Part shown: positions 27,447-36,254 of the stretch, one piece after another | How the letters are laid out: every line of letters starts with the position of its first letter | Position numbering within the stretch: position 1 is the stretch's first letter | Assembly (NCBI RefSeq): GCF_030182585.1 | Contig: NZ_JARXOW010000001.1 | Coordinates: forward strand, 434,001-498,000 | DNA: 64,000 nucleotides | Direction of reading: 5' to 3' | Source: Pedobacter faecalis | GTDB taxonomy: Bacteria; Bacteroidota; Bacteroidia; Sphingobacteriales; Sphingobacteriaceae | Program-made: the position numbers and the translations under genes | Notes under the pieces: model-generated | What the model was told of the DNA's origin: nothing | Seen by the model: the letters and a program-made list of their open reading frames with translations, nothing else | Database searches by the model: none

Positions 27447-28844
27447 TTAAAAGCGCATTGTGGCAGCCATCACAGCTTCCCGTGGCATCTTTTCGGTGTT
27501 GAGTACATGCACGGTACCGCCGTTCTGGATCACCTTAATGGCAGACTGGCCAATCAGGCACACGTCTCCAGGCTGGCGCTCGTCATGAATCTCCAGGCGG
27601 TTTTCCATCTCATCAAAGCTCCCCCAAATATGTGCATCGCGGCAGATAAACAATGTGGACACCTTGCCATAATAACTGGCCGGGATTACCGACTCGGGCA
27701 TAGAAGAGGTGAGTGAGGTGGCGATCTGGTTATAATAATTTTCAAGCGCTTTACGTACAGGCTCGTCAAAGTAAGGTTTTACGATCGGGTATACCTCGGC
27801 AAACAGCTGATGTTTGTCTTTATAATCCGGATTGCCGCCTATTGAAGTTTCAGCAATATGTTTGTAGCGGCTTGCATCACGATAGATAGGGATCAGATAA
27901 TCCACGCCGGCTAAAACAAGAGGCGCATGCTCATCGTGCAGCTGTTCGCCGAACAGTGTGCGGTCGACCTCCTTGAAATAAAGCGCCACATTTTCTTTGT
28001 CTTCGGGCTGACCAGGATCATGTCCGTGGAAGCTGGCGCCGCCTTTTCCTCCACCTCCCTGACGGAACAGCTGCTGTCCGCCCTTCTCTTCAAAGTGAAC
28101 CACGTCGGCCACACCGTTGGGTAAGCCCGGTACGTCAACCTCCTCCATACCGAAGCAGTCGCCCTGGAAGAATTTTGCGTCGTGCTTACTTAGCCCAAGC
28201 AGGAAGAAGTGATGATCGTGCATCGCATTGAGCAGGGGAGTTACCATAAAAACAGGGCCTGTGAACTGTTCTTCCTTCACGGTATAGGGCAAAGTTACCG
28301 CCTTAAAATAGCCATCGGAAATAAATACGGCCAGGCCTTTCGACTGCCGGTTCCATATGGGTTCGGCCCTGTAGAACTCATAAGCTGTCCGGAGCAGCCG
28401 GTCCGCCTCGCTACTGCCCAATCCCAGACCTGCCAACTGTGCTTCCACATTTTGCAGTCCGTTTTTGTACCGTATGGCATCCTGTTTCTCGTTTACTGCT
28501 GCGCCCGACTGATGGGTGGGCAGGAACATCGAAATACAATGTTCTGCGGCATGGCCCGACAGCTCGTCGAATAGTTCGCGGGTAAGCATATCCATTTCCG
28601 GAATTTCCATATCCGCTGTTTGTGCCGAAGGGGAGCCTCCGCCGTTTCGTTTAATATGCCTGTTAGGGTTATTAATACGAATACTCGCGGCAGGCTCCTC
28701 ATTCTCATCGAGGTACTTTTCGGTGATCTCGATGTCGCGTTCAGGATTGCTGCTTCCGAAGGCATCGCTTAACTGGTGGCCTTCCCGGCCGTTCCCTGAG
28801 GGTTTTCCTTTTAGCGGTGTAAAACCGTTCTTGTTCTTCGCCAT
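27447..28844 (-). CDS. baeRF-type (bacterial eRF1-like) protein
   Basis: A 465-residue cytoplasmic protein. The first 80 residues are low-complexity and polar. From about 95 it resembles the bacterial archaeo-eukaryotic release factor families (baeRF3/baeRF7): SMFLPTHQSG, QDAIRYKNGLQNVEAQLAGLG, SKGLAVFISDGYFKAVTLP, LLGLSKHDAKFFQGD, followed by an eRF1 domain-3-like C-terminus (VSTLFICRDAHIWGSFD, NGGTVHVLNTEKMP). A Gly-rich loop (FRQGGGGKGGASFHGHDPG, about 262-280) sits where eRF1 carries its GGQ loop. Such proteins are predicted to bind ribosomes; none has a firm function. It lies upstream of katG on the same strand, hinting at a stress role. Confidence 0.7.
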   Translation of the reverse strand: MAKNKNGFTPLKGKPSGNGREGHQLSDAFGSSNPERDIEITEKYLDENEEPAASIRINNPNRHIKRNGGGSPSAQTADMEIPEMDMLTRELFDELSGHAAEHCISMFLPTHQSGAAVNEKQDAIRYKNGLQNVEAQLAGLGLGSSEADRLLRTAYEFYRAEPIWNRQSKGLAVFISDGYFKAVTLPYTVKEEQFTGPVFMVTPLLNAMHDHHFFLLGLSKHDAKFFQGDCFGMEEVDVPGLPNGVADVVHFEEKGGQQLFRQGGGGKGGASFHGHDPGQPEDKENVALYFKEVDRTLFGEQLHDEHAPLVLAGVDYLIPIYRDASRYKHIAETSIGGNPDYKDKHQLFAEVYPIVKPYFDEPVRKALENYYNQIATSLTSSMPESVIPASYYGKVSTLFICRDAHIWGSFDEMENRLEIHDERQPGDVCLIGQSAIKVIQNGGTVHVLNTEKMPREAVMAATMRF

Positions 28845-28957
28845 AATCTTTCAATTAATAATCCATAAAAAGAACAAGACGGCTGGCAATCGGGTTTTTA
28901 CGGTAAATACTTAAAGCTACCGTAAATATACGTGAAAGTGCGCGATGCTAAGACGGG

Positions 28958-29596
28958 CTATCCGGGAACTTCCAGTACACCAAGGTACTGCGTGTTGCTC
29001 TGCATGCTCCGGTCACTAGCTACGAAACCAATATACACATGTACGGCCTTACCTTTAAAGTGGTTAGAAAGATCGACCTCATAATAGCCCTGGTTTCTGA
29101 AAGGACCTTCCAGCCCGATCTTAATTGCCTTAAAATCATTCAGGTCATAGATAAGCACCATCAGCTGGTCGTAACGGTATCGCCATTCGAGGCTTGCTGT
29201 ATTCCAACTGATCCGCAGGTTTAGGCCAGTCGCAAAGCCCATAACCGGGGCCAGAGCACCCGGCAGGTTGCCTCCGCTAAACCTAAGAAGGGTGGGATCA
29301 ATATAAAAGCCCTCCGCCTCACTAATAAGTGCAACTTTCCTGGTGTACGATACTGCAGCGCGGTAACCACCCGTTTTGGTGTAGTAGTTTTTGAAGCCTA
29401 CCTTCAGCAAATCCTTGATCGGCAGCAGGTGATCCTGCACCATCTTGAATTTTTCGTGGTTACGCCTTTCCGCTGCTGTGTAACGCTTTGGTCTTGGTAA
29501 TGCCCGTATGTGCGGTTCATTGTTCAGGTAATACCCCACTGCAGGTCCGATTTTTCCTTTCAGGCCTCCCAGGAGACCATTGATTAATTTTGCCAT
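28958..29596 (-). CDS. DUF6266-family protein
   Basis: A 212-residue protein that begins MAKLINGLLGGLKGKIGPAVG, the Gly-rich start typical of DUF6266, a family common in Sphingobacteria and of unknown function. The middle part has GFKNYYTKTGGYRAAVSY, the C-terminal half is beta-rich (LNLRISWNTASLEWRYRYDQ, KAVHVYIGFVASDR). There is no signal peptide or lipobox. It is flanked by the baeRF gene (113 bases downstream) and a 211-base gap upstream that contains four phased 11-base repeats. I cannot assign a role. Confidence 0.7.
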   Translation of the reverse strand: MAKLINGLLGGLKGKIGPAVGYYLNNEPHIRALPRPKRYTAAERRNHEKFKMVQDHLLPIKDLLKVGFKNYYTKTGGYRAAVSYTRKVALISEAEGFYIDPTLLRFSGGNLPGALAPVMGFATGLNLRISWNTASLEWRYRYDQLMVLIYDLNDFKAIKIGLEGPFRNQGYYEVDLSNHFKGKAVHVYIGFVASDRSMQSNTQYLGVLEVPG

Positions 29597-29746
29597 CTTT
29601 TTTTATTTTAGTGAATAAATATTAACTTCAACTAAGTTACCATTTAAATTTCACCCGACAAAATTAACTGTAGTACCGCATTAACCTGAGCATAGGATGC
29701 CATTAGGCTCCTGATCAACTGACAATAAGTTTCCGATCTTGTGAGT

Positions 29747-29788
29747 ACCCTATTATGACCCTATTAGCACCTTATTACGACCCTATTC
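29747..29788. repeat. Four direct repeats with exact 11-base period
   Basis: Near-identical units (ACCCTATTA, ACCCTATTA, ACCTTATTA, ACCCTATTC) start at 29747, 29758, 29769 and 29780, one helical turn apart. Read on the minus strand they are TAATAGGGT boxes about 150-190 bases upstream of the DUF6266 start and just behind the SDR stop. Confidence 0.7.
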
Positions 29789-29807
29789 CGGTAAAACGAC
29801 ATGGTGG

Positions 29808-30572
29808 CTAAATCAGGGTTCCGCCCGAAACCTCTATACGCTGGGCATTGATCCATCTGGCCTCTTCGGTGCATAGAAAGGCGACAACGCCGCCAATATC
29901 TTCAGGTTGGCCCACCCGCCCTAATGCGGTAACCCCGGCAATGTGTGCGTTCATGTCCTTATCGTCCCGTACCCGGCCTCCGCCAAAGTCTGTAGCAATT
30001 GCCCCCGGAGCCACAACATTTGCAGTGATGCGGCGCGGACCAAGCTCTTTGGCCAGGTAGCGGGTAAGCACTTCAATTGCCCCCTTCATTGAACCGTAAG
30101 CAGAGGAGCCCGCAAAAGCAAACCTGGCCAGTCCGGAAGAGATATTTATGATGCGGCCCCCATCATTAAGTAAAGGTAAAGCTTTCTGTGTCAAGAAGAA
30201 AACCCCTTTATAGTGAATGTTAAGTGCGGTATCGAACTGTTCCTCAGTGGTTTCGGCAAATGGAGCGTAAAGCGCTGTTCCGGCATTGTTGACCAGAAAG
30301 TCGAACCTGGAAACGCCGTATGTCTGGTTAAGATAAGCCGACACTTCTTCATAAAAAGGATCGAAGGATTTAATGTCGCCGGTATCCAGTTGAAAGGCCG
30401 AGGCCTGTGGCCCTAATGCCTTAACCTCTGCCACAACCTCATCGGCTGCTGCCTTATTGCTGTGATAGGTAAACAAGACGTCGATGTTCTGTTTAGCCAG
30501 ATTAATGACCATGTCTTTGCCAAGTCCGCGGCTGCCGCCGGTTACCAAGGCTATTTTGTTTTGTGCTGCCAT
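29808..30572 (-). CDS. SDR-family oxidoreductase
   Basis: A 254-residue NAD(P)-dependent short-chain dehydrogenase. It shows the cofactor motif TGGSRGLGKDM (about 11-21), NNAG, the catalytic Ser in INISSGLARF and Tyr-x-x-x-Lys in SSAYGSMKGA, and a C-terminal ending RIEVSGGTLI like 3-oxoacyl-ACP reductase-type SDRs. An AraC-type regulator gene lies 133 bases upstream on the same strand and may control it. The substrate is unknown. Confidence 0.93.
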   Translation of the reverse strand: MAAQNKIALVTGGSRGLGKDMVINLAKQNIDVLFTYHSNKAAADEVVAEVKALGPQASAFQLDTGDIKSFDPFYEEVSAYLNQTYGVSRFDFLVNNAGTALYAPFAETTEEQFDTALNIHYKGVFFLTQKALPLLNDGGRIINISSGLARFAFAGSSAYGSMKGAIEVLTRYLAKELGPRRITANVVAPGAIATDFGGGRVRDDKDMNAHIAGVTALGRVGQPEDIGGVVAFLCTEEARWINAQRIEVSGGTLI

Positions 30573-30705
30573 AACTATAATGATTTTTTATTGCACAAAT
30601 ATCCGCAGGGATGTATGCTGGCAGTTTGTACCGATCAATCGGATATTTGCAAAATTCAAATCAATGTGCAGTAATCATGTTCAGCACACGCAAGCTTTGC
30701 ACAGC

Positions 30706-31620
30706 TCAGTTTCTGAAACTAATGGGAGCGAGTGAGGTTTGCTTTTTAAAGAAGTTAGAGAAATGTGCAACCTGCTCAAAACCCAGACAATAAGATATCT
30801 CGGAGATATTCCAGTCGGTTTGCTTCAGCAGGATTTTAGCTTCCTGAACAACACGTGTTGCAATCAATTCCGTTGTCGTTTTTCCGGTGTTTTCCTTTAA
30901 AACTTTATTTAAATGGTTTACATGCACCGCCAGACGGTCGGCATAATCCTTTGCTGTTCTAAGATGGATGCTTTGATTGGGCGACTCGATCGGGAACTGC
31001 CGTTCGAGCAGCTCGATGAAAAGTGAAGATACTCTGGCAGAAGCCGAATGAGCGGGGTACATCACTAAGGCAGGTTGTAATTTCTGACCGTAGTGAATCA
31101 GTTCGAGCACATAGTTCCGGATAAGGTCATATTTATAAAGATAGCTGGATGATAGTTCTTTATGCATTTTTGCAAAGATGGCTGCGATGGCTTCGGCATC
31201 CTCGCTGCTCAACTGGAGCACCGGGTAGCCGCCTGGCTGAAAGATAGGGAGCTGATCCAGTACTACCCCGCTCTTGTTTGCTACGAGGAAGTCGGCGGTA
31301 AATATGCAGAAGCTCCCGCTTTGATCCTGATCTAAGGGCACATAGTTGTACGGAATCTTGGGCGTGGCAAACAGCAGGGCGTTGCTGTCTATATCGATTA
31401 CCTTATCGGCATATTCTGCTTTGTTTCGGCCGCGGATCAGGCTGATCTTGTAGTAGGCCCGCCGGTTGTACGGCATCACTGCCTTTCCATTTCCAGCCTT
31501 GATCAGGTCTGAGATATTGAAGACGTTGAAATGACCTATTTCACGGCTAATGCCTTCGGGAACCAGAAAAGCATGCTCTTTATAAAATTCCTCGATGGTT
31601 GTGGCTTTTAGTTTTTCCAT
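30706..31620 (-). CDS. AraC-family regulator
   Basis: A 304-residue regulator when started at the ATG at 31620 (MEKLKATTIEEFYKEH); the frame extends upstream to 31701 but that part overlaps the divergent promoter region. The N-terminal half is a cupin-like sensor (VFNISDLIKAG, AYYKISLIRGRNKAEY), the C-terminal 100 residues are two helix-turn-helix motifs (YADRLAVHVNHLNKVLKENT, ISEISYCLGFEQVAHFSNFF). It reads toward the SDR gene and is divergent from the VOC gene, so either could be its target. Confidence 0.92.
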   Translation of the reverse strand: MEKLKATTIEEFYKEHAFLVPEGISREIGHFNVFNISDLIKAGNGKAVMPYNRRAYYKISLIRGRNKAEYADKVIDIDSNALLFATPKIPYNYVPLDQDQSGSFCIFTADFLVANKSGVVLDQLPIFQPGGYPVLQLSSEDAEAIAAIFAKMHKELSSSYLYKYDLIRNYVLELIHYGQKLQPALVMYPAHSASARVSSLFIELLERQFPIESPNQSIHLRTAKDYADRLAVHVNHLNKVLKENTGKTTTELIATRVVQEAKILLKQTDWNISEISYCLGFEQVAHFSNFFKKQTSLAPISFRN

Positions 31621-31629
31621 TGCGAAAAT

Positions 31630-31637
31630 CAAATATA
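31630..31637 (-). promoter_or_regulatory. Possible -7 element of the AraC gene
   Basis: Perfect TATATTTG on the minus strand, only 9 bases before the chosen ATG, which would give a nearly leaderless transcript. No -33 element at normal spacing. Confidence 0.3.
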
Positions 31638-31707
31638 GAAAAAAGGTGTCGCAAATCACCCCGTATTTTGACAGCATTGACCAGTACCTCGGGGCACACA
31701 TCCTGTT

Positions 31708-31715
31708 TACATTTG
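31708..31715 (+). promoter_or_regulatory. Possible -7 element of the VOC gene
   Basis: Perfect TACATTTG, 26 bases before the ATG at 31742. No -33 TTG at the usual distance. Confidence 0.35.
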
Positions 31716-31741
31716 TGCTTATTGAATTAAATTTTAAGCGT

Positions 31742-32584
31742 ATGAAAAATGCGATTTACCCTTGTTTGTGGTTTGACGGTAATGCAGAGCAGGCCGCCCG
31801 GTTTTATTGTTCACTGTTTAAAAACTCCTCGCTAAAGCAATGTACCCCGATGGTAACCAGCTTTGAACTGGAGGGGCTGATGTTTATGGGCCTGAACGGG
31901 GGACCCATGTTTAAGCCTAATCCTTCGGTGTCGTTTTTCGCAACAGTTGAGACGGAAACGGAGCTGAGAAGTATATGGAATGCGCTGGCAGAAGGAGGGA
32001 TGGTGTTGATGCCGCTTGATAAGTACGAATGGAGCACGCTTTATGGCTGGGTGCAGGACAGGTATGGCTTTAGCTGGCAGCTTAGCCTTGGCCGGGTGAG
32101 CGATGTGGGACAGGCGATCGTTCCGCTGCTGATGTTTTGCGGTGAGCAGCAGGGACGGGCGGAGAAGGCCATAGCTTTTTACACTTCGGTATTTCCTGAA
32201 TCAGCCGTAGAACTTGTGGCGCACTATGCCGAAGGGCAGACCCAGGTTGATGCATCGGTTGTCCACGCGCGCTTCCGGTTAAACAACACGCCGTTTATGG
32301 CTATGGATAGTGGGGTAGCCCAGCCATTTACGTTCAGCGAAGGTGTATCGATGGTGATCAGTTGTGATACGCAGGAGGAAATCGATTATTACTGGAATGC
32401 ATTTACGGAAAAAGGACAGGAAAGTATGTGCGGCTGGTGTGCTGATGAATTTGGCATGTGGTGGCAGGTGGTACCATCGATCCTTGGCGAACTGATGAGT
32501 GATCCGCATAAAGCGCAGCATGTTGCCGGTGCCCTGATGAAGATGCGGAAGCTGGACATTGCAGCCCTTGTTTCGGCCGGATAA
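31742..32584 (+). CDS. Two-domain VOC/PhnB-like protein
   Basis: A 280-residue protein starting at the ATG at 31742 (MKNAIYPCLWFDGNAEQA); the frame continues upstream to 31595 only by crossing the AraC start region. Two vicinal-oxygen-chelate domains of the PhnB type are fused: residues 3-130 (CLWFDGNAEQAARFYCSLF, DRYGFSWQLSLG) and 135-265 (LLMFCGEQQGRAEKAIAFYTS, CADEFGMWWQVVPSIL). Proteins of this kind are often named 3-demethylubiquinone-9 3-methyltransferase-like but catalysis is untested. It is divergent from an AraC regulator. Confidence 0.88.
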   Translation: MKNAIYPCLWFDGNAEQAARFYCSLFKNSSLKQCTPMVTSFELEGLMFMGLNGGPMFKPNPSVSFFATVETETELRSIWNALAEGGMVLMPLDKYEWSTLYGWVQDRYGFSWQLSLGRVSDVGQAIVPLLMFCGEQQGRAEKAIAFYTSVFPESAVELVAHYAEGQTQVDASVVHARFRLNNTPFMAMDSGVAQPFTFSEGVSMVISCDTQEEIDYYWNAFTEKGQESMCGWCADEFGMWWQVVPSILGELMSDPHKAQHVAGALMKMRKLDIAALVSAG

Positions 32585-32645
32585 AGGAGGCGGGCTATTT
32601 TAAGTTGATCAATAAAATGGTATATTCATTGAAAAATGATGGACC

Positions 32646-33299
32646 ATGCTAAACTTACACGATACCCGGCGACTGTATAATTTACCGCCGTACGCGCGGC
32701 AGGATCTGAACAATTATGCAGAGGAGTTGAACGACACGATGCTGCTGATGAGCCAGGCGCAGGAACTTGCACGCTTCGGCAACTGGTCGTGGGATATCAT
32801 CAATAACAGGGTTACCTGGTCTGATTCGCTTTATGATATATATGGCTTGGACAAACATCAGTTTAAGGCCACGTTTGAAGGTTATCAGGAACTGCTGCAT
32901 CCGGATGACCGCAAAATGGTTTACGACAAGATCCAAAGGGTATTGTCGACCCATGAAGACACGCAGTTTGACGAACGCATTGTACGCCCGGACGGTGAGA
33001 TCCGCTTTCTCCGTTCCTGGGGCAGGCTGAAATGTGAAAATGGTGTGCCGCAAAAAATGATCGGCGCCTGCCTTGACATTACCGAAACAGAAAAGCAAAA
33101 CCGGCAGCTGCGCGATATTGCCTGGGCACAGACCCATCTGGTGCGTGCGCCGCTGGCGCGGGTTTTAGGTATCGTGGAATTGCTTAATGCGCAGGCAGGT
33201 AATACGGCAAAAGAAACGGAACTGCTGAATTATCTTAATACTTCTGCCAAGGAACTGGACGATGTGATCCGCGATATTATTAAGAAGAGTTTAACTTAG
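32646..33299 (+). CDS. Short PAS protein with DHp helices but no ATPase domain
   Basis: A 217-residue cytoplasmic protein with one PAS/PAC domain (about 32-140: LARFGNWSWDIINNRVTWSD, LHPDDRKMVYDKI, RPDGEIRFLRSWGRL) followed by kinase-like dimerisation helices. The H-box reads THLVRAPLARVLG with His164; Leu stands where Asp or Glu is normal. The protein ends 54 residues after that His, exactly as in the larger PAS protein at 12.8-14.1 kb, and the last 15 residues of the two align (ELDDVIRDIIKKSLT here). No kinase or regulator gene is adjacent. Its role is unknown. Confidence 0.85.
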   Translation: MLNLHDTRRLYNLPPYARQDLNNYAEELNDTMLLMSQAQELARFGNWSWDIINNRVTWSDSLYDIYGLDKHQFKATFEGYQELLHPDDRKMVYDKIQRVLSTHEDTQFDERIVRPDGEIRFLRSWGRLKCENGVPQKMIGACLDITETEKQNRQLRDIAWAQTHLVRAPLARVLGIVELLNAQAGNTAKETELLNYLNTSAKELDDVIRDIIKKSLT

Positions 33300-33304
33300 T
33301 AAAA

Positions 33305-33347
33305 GAAATAAGGCCGGTATTACCGGCCTTATTTCCTTATTTTTTTC
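33305..33347. terminator. Bidirectional terminator
   Basis: GAAATAAGGCCGGT and ACCGGCCTTATTTC form a long stem around ATT (33305-33335), with a T-run after it on the plus strand. It separates the PAS gene from the convergent GH92 gene ending at 33367. Confidence 0.85.
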
Positions 33348-33366
33348 AGTAGCTGATAAGGCATGT

Positions 33367-35595
33367 CTATTTTGTAAGTACCTCGATCTTGCCGCCGGTT
33401 TTAAATAAATCATGCGGCACAAAATAACCTTTGTGCGTTTTACCGTTAACTTTTATGCCTGTAAGCGCACGGCCTTTTCCAGGTTTGCTTATCGTAAGCA
33501 CCTTTCCGTTCTCTGAGGTCCATTTTACTTCGTCGAACAGCGGAACGGTTACGAGATATTCAGGATCGGTGGCCGAGAAGGTATAAAGACCAAGTGCCGT
33601 AAATGCGTACCAGGCCGACATCTCTCCGGCATCGTCCATGCCTGAATAGGCCAGACCTTCCGGACCAATACCGTAAAGGTTGTTCATGATATGATCCAGC
33701 ATCTTCTGCGATTTTTCGGGCTTATTGATGAAGTAGTATGCGAAGGGAGCCTCGTGATCTGGCTGGTTACCGTGACAGTATTGTCCAACCATCGTCTCCA
33801 CGTTTCTCGCGATGTGCTTAGGGTTCCATGGAACGGTAAACAAAGAGTCAAGTTTAGATTCGAAACCTTTCGGCCCGCCGTACAGCTCAATAAGTCCGGG
33901 CATATCGTGCGGGGCAAAGAAGGATACCTGCCAGGCATTTGCCTCGCGGTACATGTATTCATAGTATGGATACTGGGGGTTAAAGTTCTTGATCCATTCA
34001 CCATTCTCCAGTCGCCCGCGCATAAACCTGGTCTCCGGATCGAACATATTCTTATAATTTTTCGAGCGCTGCATCAGGCTGCGGTAGTTGGCGCTATCAC
34101 CAAGAACCTTAGAGAGCTGCGCTAATGAATAGTCGTCATAAGCATATTCCAGTGTTTTAGAAACGCCGGCTTTTGCCTTGGTTTCTACATGAGGGTTTGC
34201 AATATCGGGATCGGAGATATAGCCTTTTTCGATATATTCCTTGATGTGTGGACGTGCCCCACCTTCAACATTAGCGTTCTTTAAGAGGATCTCGTAAGTG
34301 CCTTTCACATCAAAGTCGGTAATTCCGCGCAGGTAGGCCCCTGCAATGGAGGAGGCGCCATGATCGCCGTGGAAAAAGGTTGGAATGAAACCGGTTTTGT
34401 CGCCAACGTCTTTCATGGACTTGATCACGTCCAACGTAACTTTTGGTGAAATAATACCCAGAAAAACGTCTTTGTTGCGATAGGTATCCCAGAGCGAGGG
34501 TTCCGTGTAATAGTTGAAGTCGGCCTTGACAACATTACGCTTGCGGTCTACATACTCCCCGTTTACGTCGCTGCGCAAGGCTGGCCAAAGCAATGAACGA
34601 TAGAAGCAGGAATAGAACATTTGACGTTGTTTATCGGTACCGCCCTTTACCTGTATCTTGCTAAGTACTTTTTCCCATTCCTGAGTGGCTTGCTGATGTA
34701 TGGTCTCGAACGATTTGCCTCCGATCTCTTTCTCCAAATTTTCTTTAGCATTTTCTGTACTTACAAAAGAGATTCCGATCTTCATTTCTACGGGACCTTT
34801 ACCCGCGTCGGAGAGCAGGACACGCGCGTAGCCGCCGGCTTTGCCTTCATCGGTTTTTTCAATCTTCTCAATATTGGTATTCAGGATGGCGTAAAAATAG
34901 ATGCGTTCGCCGGGACGCTGCGATCCCTTTATGACATTGCTGCCTTCCTGTTCAATGTTCCAGTCGGATATCCGGTTGTTTGAGCGGCCGAGGTCGAAAA
35001 TAACTTGCCGGCCCGTATTGTTCTCGAAGGCATAACGGTGGTATCCGCAGCGCAGTGTTGAAGTGAGGCTTACGTTAACTTTGTAATTGTCGAGATAAAC
35101 CTGATAGAAACCAGGGGCAGCACTTTCCTTTTTATGGGAAAATTTTGATCCGAATTCTTTTGGATTCCGGCTGCGACCTTCGATAGTATTGTCGGAAGCG
35201 GCAATAACTGCTTTAGCCTCTTCGATGCCACCGGCCCAGACAGGCATTACCGGAATATTGCAAAGGTTCCAGTGGCCTTTGTTGGTATGCGTGAAGCCAT
35301 AAATAATGTCATCTTCATACTCATATCCTGCTCCCGAGCCATACTCGGTCATAGGGCTGAGTTGCACCATGGCGTTTGGCATGGAACTCCCGGGAAATAC
35401 CAGGCCAGCCCAGGAGCGCCAGTCTTTCGGCAATTCATAACCAAGGATAGCGGGATCGGTAAGTGGTGCAGTACCAATAAAGGTGTTTACGTATTTGGTG
35501 TAAATGGGCCGCTGCTGGGCCTGACTACCTAAAGTCATGGCACTAAGCATCGCTACACCTGCTAAACTTGCAATTCTTGTAATCTTTTGTTTCAT
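33367..35595 (-). CDS. GH92 family glycoside hydrolase (alpha-mannosidase type)
   Basis: A 742-residue exported enzyme with a signal peptide (ASLAGVAMLSAMTLGSQAQ). It starts the mature part with YVNTFIGTAP and carries FPGSSMPNAMVQLSPMTE, then the catalytic domain with SLWDTYRNKDVFLGIISP, KTLEYAYDDYSLAQLSKVLG and GMDDAGEMSAWYAFTALGLY. It differs clearly from the GH92 gene at 9.5 kb (different N-terminal insert WRSWAGLVF, different EDQG region), so the two are likely to prefer different mannosides. No regulator is adjacent; a -7 box lies upstream. Confidence 0.92.
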   Translation of the reverse strand: MKQKITRIASLAGVAMLSAMTLGSQAQQRPIYTKYVNTFIGTAPLTDPAILGYELPKDWRSWAGLVFPGSSMPNAMVQLSPMTEYGSGAGYEYEDDIIYGFTHTNKGHWNLCNIPVMPVWAGGIEEAKAVIAASDNTIEGRSRNPKEFGSKFSHKKESAAPGFYQVYLDNYKVNVSLTSTLRCGYHRYAFENNTGRQVIFDLGRSNNRISDWNIEQEGSNVIKGSQRPGERIYFYAILNTNIEKIEKTDEGKAGGYARVLLSDAGKGPVEMKIGISFVSTENAKENLEKEIGGKSFETIHQQATQEWEKVLSKIQVKGGTDKQRQMFYSCFYRSLLWPALRSDVNGEYVDRKRNVVKADFNYYTEPSLWDTYRNKDVFLGIISPKVTLDVIKSMKDVGDKTGFIPTFFHGDHGASSIAGAYLRGITDFDVKGTYEILLKNANVEGGARPHIKEYIEKGYISDPDIANPHVETKAKAGVSKTLEYAYDDYSLAQLSKVLGDSANYRSLMQRSKNYKNMFDPETRFMRGRLENGEWIKNFNPQYPYYEYMYREANAWQVSFFAPHDMPGLIELYGGPKGFESKLDSLFTVPWNPKHIARNVETMVGQYCHGNQPDHEAPFAYYFINKPEKSQKMLDHIMNNLYGIGPEGLAYSGMDDAGEMSAWYAFTALGLYTFSATDPEYLVTVPLFDEVKWTSENGKVLTISKPGKGRALTGIKVNGKTHKGYFVPHDLFKTGGKIEVLTK

Positions 35596-35623
35596 TTTTG
35601 TTAAGAAATCTTGTGTGCGTATC

Positions 35624-35631
35624 CAAATATA
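35624..35631 (-). promoter_or_regulatory. Possible -7 element of the second GH92 gene
   Basis: Perfect TATATTTG on the minus strand, 28 bases before the ATG at 35595. No -33 TTG at the usual distance. Confidence 0.4.
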
Positions 35632-35725
35632 GGAATTGAATTGGCATTAACTCTACACAGTGTGCCAGCCTAGTCTAGAATTATTGTTACATTCACGCCC
35701 TTGAAACAACGATAATCTGATTTTA

Positions 35726-36253
35726 ATGAACAAAGCTGTTTTTCTGGACCGAGATGGCGTCTTGAACCGCGAACTATACGATTACATCTGCAGACCTGAA
35801 GATTTTCACGTACTGGAATATCAGATCCCACCGCTGAAAAAATTATATGATGAGGGTTACATGCTCATTATCATTACCAACCAGGGCGGTATCGCCCAGC
35901 AGCGTTACTCGGAAGAAACGCTGGCAGAAATGCATCAGACGCTGTTTGGGAGATTTGCTCAGCAGGGCGCTACGATCACCCACGCTTATTACTGTCCGCA
36001 TCATCCAACGGTTTCCGGCGAGTGTGATTGCAGAAAGCCGAAGCCGGGCATGCTGAAAGAAGCAATAGCCAGGTATAATATTGATCCTGAATTATCGGTG
36101 ATGATTGGTGATAAGCCTCGCGATGTGGAAGCTGCTAATGCTGCGGGCGTCCGCGGCATTTTGATTGAGCCGGACGAGCAGATTGACTATGAGATCGTTA
36201 AAGAGGTGTTGGCAGGCTCTGAGTTTGCCAACACCAGTAAAGATTTCCGGTAG
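35726..36253 (+). CDS. HAD phosphatase, GmhB-like
   Basis: A 175-residue HAD-IIIA hydrolase. The nucleophile motif is FLDRDGVLN (Asp-x-Asp), motif II is IITNQGG, and motifs III/IV are KPKPGM and MIGDKPRDVEAA. The Cys/His cluster CPHHP...GECDC is the zinc site of the heptose-bisphosphate phosphatase group, so a role in making ADP-heptose for lipopolysaccharide is likely, though related histidinol- or mannose-type phosphatases look similar. Its stop is one base from the stop of the convergent transaldolase gene. Confidence 0.85.
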   Translation: MNKAVFLDRDGVLNRELYDYICRPEDFHVLEYQIPPLKKLYDEGYMLIIITNQGGIAQQRYSEETLAEMHQTLFGRFAQQGATITHAYYCPHHPTVSGECDCRKPKPGMLKEAIARYNIDPELSVMIGDKPRDVEAANAAGVRGILIEPDEQIDYEIVKEVLAGSEFANTSKDFR

Positions 36254-36254
36254 A

